Below are positions 59,379-64,000 of a stretch of 64,000 nucleotides of DNA, one piece after another (within the stretch, counting starts at the first letter, position 1; each line of letters opens with the position of its first letter). Source of the stretch: Streptomyces mirabilis (GTDB lineage: Bacteria; Actinomycetota; Actinomycetes; Streptomycetales; Streptomycetaceae); the NCBI RefSeq assembly GCF_039503195.1, contig NZ_JBCJKP010000001.1:620001-684000 (forward strand). The letters run 5' to 3'. The position numbers and the translations under genes were made by a program. The notes under the pieces are model-generated. The model searched no databases. It worked only from the letters and a program-made list of their open reading frames with translations, and was not told the DNA's origin.

Positions 59379-60499
59379 ATGACGACCACGACCACACAGC
59401 AGGCATCCGCCTCGGCGCCCAGTGAAGAGCGCCGTGGCGCCATCGAGTTGCGGAGCGTCCGTAAGACGTACGGCGACGTCGCCGCCGTCGACCATCTCGA
59501 TCTGTCGGTCGAGCCCGGCGAGTTCGTGACGCTGCTCGGCCCGAGCGGCTCCGGCAAGACCACGACGATGATGATGGTCGCCGGTTTCGAGGAACTCACC
59601 TCCGGTACGGTGCTGATCGACGGCGAACCCGTGGACCGGCTTCCCCGAAAGACCGCAACCTCGGCGTCGTCTTCCAGAGTTACGCCCTGTTCCCGCACAT
59701 GAGCGCCGCCGAGAACGTCGAGTTCCCGTTGCGCATGCGAGGGGTCCAGCGGGGCGAGCGGCGCAGGCGAGCGGAAGAGGCTCTCACCCGCGTCGGACTG
59801 GCCGGGCTCGGCGACCGTCGTCCGCGTCAGATGTCCGGCGGCCAGCAGCAGCGTGTCGCACTCGCCCGCGCCCTGGTGTTCAACCCGGCTGCCCTGCTGC
59901 TGGACGAACCGATGGCCGCTCTGGACAAGCGACTGCGTGAGCAGATGCAGGACGAGGTGAAGACACTGCAGCAGTCGCTCGGCATCTCCGTCCTGTTCGT
60001 CACCCATGACCAGGACGAGGCGATGTCCATGTCCGACCGGATCGTGGTCATGCGCGACGGCAGGATCGTGCAGGAAGGCGCCCCCGAGGACGTGTACGCG
60101 CATCCCAGTACCGACTGGGTGGCCAACTTCCTCGGCGACACCAACCTGCTGCCCTGCACGGTGCTGGAGCGGGGGGACGGCGAGGCCGTCGTCGACCTCG
60201 GCGCCTGGGGAGTCGGCCGGGTAAGGGACCGCGGGGTGAAGGGCGACGCGTACGCGGTCTCCGTCCGCCCCGAGCATCTGCGTTTCGTCGACGTCGACCG
60301 CACCGAGAACCGCGGCTCCGGCCGGTTGCTGTCGTCCACCAGCCTCGGCGCCACGATCCGTCACCGACTGCACGTAGGCGGCCGGGACGTGGTCATGCGC
60401 GAGCTCGGCACGGGCTCGCGCGCGACCGGCGACCTCGACACCGAGGTGACGGTCGGTTGGTCACCGGAGGAGGCACAGCTGCTCGTACTGGAGCAGTGA
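59379..60499 (+). pseudogene. potA: polyamine-type ABC ATPase (PotA), frameshifted
   Basis: The first frame from ATG 59379 carries IELRSVRKTYGDVAAVDHLDLSV and Walker A GPSGSGKTTT, to DGEPVDRLP. At a C4 run (59643-59646) the frame breaks; the next frame resumes as RNLGVVFQSYALFPHMSAAENV (Q-loop), signature MSGGQQQRVALARAL, Walker B LLLDEPMAALDKRLR, H-loop VTHDQDEAMSMSD and a TOBE-like C-terminus to 60499. A fifth C would restore one ORF. The protein as written would lack the signature motif. Confidence 0.82.
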
Positions 60500-60566
60500 G
60501 GGGACGCTGGACCGCCGGCCAGGTGTACGGGTGGACCACCGTCGAGGCGGCCCCTGCGCTCCGTCT

Positions 60567-61829
60567 TCACTTGCGGCGCAGGACCTTCGACCCGTGCCAG
60601 CGGCAGATCGTGAGAGCGAAGTGGAGGTCGAAGGCGTTGGCCTCGAGGTCGAGGTGGTAGTGGTCGACGGCGCGCTGGACGCGGTAGTGGACGGTGTTGC
60701 GGTGGACCATCAGCTGGTCCGCGGTGGCGGCGTAGCTGCGGTTGGTGGCGAGGAAGACCCGGAGCGTCTCGCGGAGGAGTTCGCGGCGGCGGTCGTCCAC
60801 GGCGAGGTCGCCGAGAGTGTCGAAGACGAAGTCGGCCAGTTCGCGGGGCTCGTCGGCCAGGAGAGCTATGGGGGCGACGCGGGTGAAGGCCACCACTTTG
60901 GGTGCGCCGGCCCCCGCGGAGAGGGCGAGGGCCTTGGCGCGGGCGGCGGCGCGGGTGCTGCGGCGGAAGCCGTCGAGGCCCGGACGGACGATGCCGAGGG
61001 CGACGCGTACCGGTAGCGCGGCGTCGCCCAGTTCGGCGGCGACGACGTCGGGGTCCACCGGGCAGCCAGGCCTGACGGCGAGCCAGATCCGGGCGTCCGC
61101 CTCGTCCGTGTGGACCAGCAGGGGCCGGCCGCGTGCATGCAGGACGGTGTACAGCAGCGAGGTCAGCCGGTCGAAGACGGCGGCGTGGTCGATGGTCGCC
61201 GTCGTGCCGTCGAGCCAGCCCTCGACGGCCAGATGGCTGCCGGACAACCGGTGGTCGAGGGCGGCCTCGGCCTGCCGCAGATCGACCCGGGGGTTGTCGA
61301 GGAGCTGGTTGACCCAGTACTGGCGCAGCACGCCTCGGCCGCCCACCCAGCGTTCGCGCTCCTCCTCGTAGACACGGCCGATCTGGTCGCAGACCCGGTC
61401 CAGAAAAGCCGAGGTGAGGCTGACCAGGGTGATGACCGTGCCGGCCGGGTCCGGCAGCCCCAGTCGGACTGCCTCGCCGAGGACCAGGTCCAGGCTCTGC
61501 GCATGGCCGATCCGGTAGGCGCGCAGCAAGGCCGAGAGCGGAACGTCGCGCTGGGCGAGCCTGCGTGCGTAGGAGACGGCCGAGGCCGGCGCGTCGACGG
61601 TCTGCGGGTCGATGCGGTTGATGATGACGTGCAGGGCGGTGACGATGTTCTCGGTGATGCTGGCTTCCAGAAGTCCGTGCAGCGATTCGTCGTGTTCCAG
61701 CTGGGCGATCTCCGCCTCGGTCGTGGCGACCAGCCCGGCGATGACCTCGTCCCGGTTGGCCTGTATCACCTGGGCCGCGAGAACGACCGGATCCGGTGCC
61801 CCGTCCGGCCGCTGCGCAGGACCGCTCAC
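60567..61829 (-). CDS. PucR/CdaR-family regulator
   Basis: 420 residues: helical N-terminal domain (LLEASITENIVTALHVIINRI, LRAYRIGHAQSLDLVL), a GGDEF-like central domain and the C-terminal HTH_30 (TLRVFLATNRSYAATADQLMVHRNTVHYRVQRAVDHYHLDL). GTG 61829 overlaps the stop of the flavoprotein gene by four bases; convergent with the ABC operon. Likely ligand-dependent activator of the amine or flavoprotein genes. Unlike the fragment at 25205 it is complete. Confidence 0.9.
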   Translation of the reverse strand: MSGPAQRPDGAPDPVVLAAQVIQANRDEVIAGLVATTEAEIAQLEHDESLHGLLEASITENIVTALHVIINRIDPQTVDAPASAVSYARRLAQRDVPLSALLRAYRIGHAQSLDLVLGEAVRLGLPDPAGTVITLVSLTSAFLDRVCDQIGRVYEEERERWVGGRGVLRQYWVNQLLDNPRVDLRQAEAALDHRLSGSHLAVEGWLDGTTATIDHAAVFDRLTSLLYTVLHARGRPLLVHTDEADARIWLAVRPGCPVDPDVVAAELGDAALPVRVALGIVRPGLDGFRRSTRAAARAKALALSAGAGAPKVVAFTRVAPIALLADEPRELADFVFDTLGDLAVDDRRRELLRETLRVFLATNRSYAATADQLMVHRNTVHYRVQRAVDHYHLDLEANAFDLHFALTICRWHGSKVLRRK

Positions 61830-63241
61830 CGGTCCAGGTACCGCAGTGCGGAGCGGGCCGCGTTCGCACCGCACATGCCGTGCACCCCCGCACCGGGTGG
61901 GGTGGCCGCCGAGCACAGGTACACGCCGGGGATGCCGGTGCTGTAGGGGTCGAAGGACATCCGGGGACGCAGCGCGACCTGTCGTGCGGTGTTGGCACCG
62001 GCGACGATGTCGCCGCCGACGAAGTTCGCGTTGTAGCGGGCCAGTTCGGTGGACGAGCGCGCCGAGAGTCCCACGATCCGCTCCCGGACCCCCGGCGCGA
62101 ACCGCTCGATCTGACGCAGCACCGCCTCGGTGGCGTCACCGGGGTGGCCGTGCGGGACGTGGGCGTACGCCCAGACGGGGTGAATGTCGCCGCGGGAACG
62201 GTCGGGGTCGGCGAGGTACTGCTGGCCGACCAGGACGAACGGGCGCTCGGGCATCCGCCCGGCGGCGGTCTGCGCTTCCGTACGAACGACCTCCTCCAGG
62301 GTGCCGCCCAGGTGCACGGTGCCGGCGCGGCGGCATGCCTCATGGGTCCACGGGATGCCGTCCCGGACGGCGAGGTCGACCTTGAACGCCGCCGGGCCGT
62401 GCCGCCAGCTGCGGTAGGCCCGCCGTACCCGGCCGGGCAACCGGTCGCCGCAGATGCGTGCCGCAGCTCCGGGCGCGGTGTCGAGCATGATGATCCGGGC
62501 GGGGGCCAGTTCGGCCAGGGAGTCCACCCGCACTCCCGTCTCGATGGTCCCGCCGAGCTGGGCGAGCAGTGCGGCCAGTGCCTCGGTGATGGTCCGCGAC
62601 CCTCCCCGGGCGACGGGCCAGCCGAAGCGGTGGGCGGCGCCGACGAGCATCAGCCCGACCGCGGAACTGGCCGGCCCGGTCAGCGGATACATCAGATGCG
62701 CCGCCGCCCCCGCGAACAGCGCCCTGGCTTCCTCGGTGCGCCAGCGCCGGGCCACCGCCGTGGCGGGCTGGAGCGCCCTGAGCCCGAACCGGGCCAGCGC
62801 CACCGGGTGGGCGGGCAGATGCGGCACCGGGCGCAGTACGTCCTCGGTGAGCGCGTCGAAGTCGTCGGCCAGCGGGGCGAACAGCCGCTGCCAGGCAGGG
62901 CCGTCCGCGCCGAGCCCTCGCACGGTCCGCTCCACGGACCGGACCAGCACCCCGGCCCGCCCACCGTCCAGCGGGTGAGCCAGATCGACCTCGGGCCACG
63001 CCCAGTCCAGGCCGTAGCGCTCCAGGCCGAGGGTCCGCAGGAACGGCGAGCCCACGCCCAGCGGGTGGACCGCGGAGCAATGGTCGTGCAGCAGTCCGGG
63101 AAGGGTCAGCTCGCTGCTCCTCGTACCGCCGCCGATCTCGTCGGCGGCTTCCAGGACGGTCACCTTCAGGCCCCGCTTGGCCAGGGCGACGGCGGCGGCC
63201 AGCCCGTTCGGGCCGGCCCCCACCACGATCGCGTCACTCAT
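61826..63241 (-). CDS. phytoene-desaturase-like FAD/NAD(P)-dependent oxidoreductase
   Basis: 471 residues. FAD-binding GxGxxG motif AIVVGAGPNGLAAAVALAKRGLKVTVLEAADEIGGG at the N-terminus, long substrate domain, and the C-terminal flavin-contacting YLCSAATPPGAGVHGMCGANAA. This is the CrtI-like amine-oxidase/desaturase fold, common in actinobacteria with unknown substrates. ATG 63241 overlaps the upstream DUF3556-like gene by eight bases; its own stop overlaps the PucR start. The trio is therefore one operon. Confidence 0.9.
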   Translation of the reverse strand: MSDAIVVGAGPNGLAAAVALAKRGLKVTVLEAADEIGGGTRSSELTLPGLLHDHCSAVHPLGVGSPFLRTLGLERYGLDWAWPEVDLAHPLDGGRAGVLVRSVERTVRGLGADGPAWQRLFAPLADDFDALTEDVLRPVPHLPAHPVALARFGLRALQPATAVARRWRTEEARALFAGAAAHLMYPLTGPASSAVGLMLVGAAHRFGWPVARGGSRTITEALAALLAQLGGTIETGVRVDSLAELAPARIIMLDTAPGAAARICGDRLPGRVRRAYRSWRHGPAAFKVDLAVRDGIPWTHEACRRAGTVHLGGTLEEVVRTEAQTAAGRMPERPFVLVGQQYLADPDRSRGDIHPVWAYAHVPHGHPGDATEAVLRQIERFAPGVRERIVGLSARSSTELARYNANFVGGDIVAGANTARQVALRPRMSFDPYSTGIPGVYLCSAATPPGAGVHGMCGANAARSALRYLDR

Positions 63242-64000
63242 GTACGGCCGCCACCTCGGTCGCCGGTCGCGGGCACGCGACGGGCTCGACGGGAAGCGCA
63301 GGCGTCTCGTCGTCGAGCCATGGCTGCCGGACCACCATCTCCCGCACGTTCACATGGCCCTCCTCGATCAGACCGCTCGACGCGTCCACGATCCGGTAGT
63401 ACTGGCGCTGGCGGTGCGTCGGCTGTGACTCGAGCAGGACGACACGCAGGTCGCCCGGCGCGAAGCCGCACCGCTGCTGTACGGCGGCCACCAGCTGCTC
63501 GTTGTGCAGATGGCCGTCGCCGAAGTTCCAGCCGAGGACCGCTCCCGCCACCGTTTCGCCCTCGCGCACATCGTAGGACTCCACGTCGTCCACGGCCCGC
63601 GGCAACAGTCCGGCCAGCGCGCGGCCGTGGCTGTGCATCGCCCGCCAGGCCAGCCCCTGGTGCAGCACCAGCTCGGCGGTCTCGGCGCCGTACAGGCGGG
63701 TGAGCTGGTCGACCGGCAGACCGGAGGCCTTGACGATGTACTCGTTGAGCCGGTGCTCGGTGCCCTTGCGGAAACACCACAGGCTGGTGGGCCAGTTGCC
63801 GGCGTAGTAGCGCATCGATGGGAGGAACGACACCAGGTCGGGGCGGACATGCCCGAGCAGCGGGACCACCACCAGGCCCAGCACCAGCACCGCGGCCAGC
63901 AGCGGGGAGTGCACGGCGAAAGCGCTGACCCCCGCGTCGTGGCCGAAGAGGACGAGCGCCGAGTAGATGAAGAAGACGTTCCACTCCAGCGGCACCCCCA
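63234..64000 (-). CDS. DUF3556-like membrane protein, C-terminal part
   Basis: Partial: the start lies beyond the window. At least two membrane helices (NVFFIYSALVLFG, LLAAVLVLGLVVVPLLG) then a conserved soluble part: MRYYAGNWPTSLWCFRKGTEHRLNEYI, AWRAMHSHGRALAGLLPRAVDDVESYDVREGETVAGAVLGWNFGDGHLHNEQ, LLESQPTHRQRQYYRIVDA. Actinobacterial DUF3556 proteins look like this; no function is established. Coupled to the desaturase-like gene. Confidence 0.65.
   Translation of the reverse strand, partial: GVPLEWNVFFIYSALVLFGHDAGVSAFAVHSPLLAAVLVLGLVVVPLLGHVRPDLVSFLPSMRYYAGNWPTSLWCFRKGTEHRLNEYIVKASGLPVDQLTRLYGAETAELVLHQGLAWRAMHSHGRALAGLLPRAVDDVESYDVREGETVAGAVLGWNFGDGHLHNEQLVAAVQQRCGFAPGDLRVVLLESQPTHRQRQYYRIVDASSGLIEEGHVNVREMVVRQPWLDDETPALPVEPVACPRPATEVAAVHE

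Noticed and set aside
58792..59646. Programmed ribosomal frameshifting in the ABC genes
   Set aside because: No slippery heptamer with a downstream structure was seen, and paralogues are single frames; sequence error or mutation is simpler.

Overview
High-GC, strongly codon-biased DNA with MsiK-style sugar ABC operons that lack their own ATPase, twin-arginine lipoproteins, MmyB/XRE, LacI, PucR and SpoIIE/anti-sigma-type regulators and families so far best known from streptomycetes (SCO2400-like, SCO6745-like) points to a Streptomyces chromosome, probably an accessory, arm-like part of it. I see no rRNA or tRNA gene, CRISPR array or intact insertion sequence; there are several decayed gene and transposase fragments.

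Layout. 1-2509: a TnpB tail at the edge, an SDR oxidoreductase that has lost key residues, and an LtrA-like membrane protein. 2499-13858 (minus strand): one long, tightly packed operon for galactosides: sugar ABC importer (binding lipoprotein and two permeases), GH36 alpha-galactosidase, SDR dehydrogenase, FadR-type GntR regulator, galactonate dehydratase (DgoD), aldose-epimerase-like protein, KDPG/KDPGal aldolase, SMP-30 lactonase and PfkB-type 2-keto-3-deoxy sugar kinase. Together these supply every step of the oxidative De Ley-Doudoroff route from galactoside to pyruvate and glyceraldehyde-3-phosphate. 14046-16178: a secreted GH27 alpha-galactosidase with a lectin-like C-terminus; its promoter shares an AT-rich operator/-35 block with that of the operon. 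16515-19090: msrA, an MmyB-type regulator and a divergent intact SDR, paralogue of the damaged one at 345-1301.

19573-24284: five consecutive minus-strand genes for secreted peptidoglycan-active proteins (transglycosylase-like, M15-like, amidase, a frameshifted HTH/transglycosylase fusion, and a zinc DD-carboxypeptidase). 24456-28330: fragments of an IS630 transposase, an MFS transporter, a PucR regulator and dhaK, interspersed with an intact aldehyde dehydrogenase and an SCO2400-like protein. 29013-39342: LacI regulator plus a second sugar operon (binding protein, two permeases, GH38 alpha-mannosidase, GH2 beta-galactosidase), with three adjoining 12-bp LacI-type palindromes in the promoter region and a strong terminator at the end.

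39500-46966: XRE-cupin regulator (apparently preceded by a coupled leaderless mini-ORF) with a threonine aldolase, a Ku fragment, a DUF485/acetate-type symporter pair and a PAS-PAS-GAF-SpoIIE-ATPase phosphatase. 47100-53458: gene remnants, TetR regulator, HAD hydrolase, thiolase, epoxide-hydrolase-like protein and an SCO6745-like protein. 54547-64000: aminobutyraldehyde-type dehydrogenase, a polyamine-type ABC operon whose second permease and ATPase are both frameshifted in short homopolymers, then a PucR/CdaR regulator, a phytoene-desaturase-like flavoprotein and a DUF3556-like membrane protein that runs off the window.
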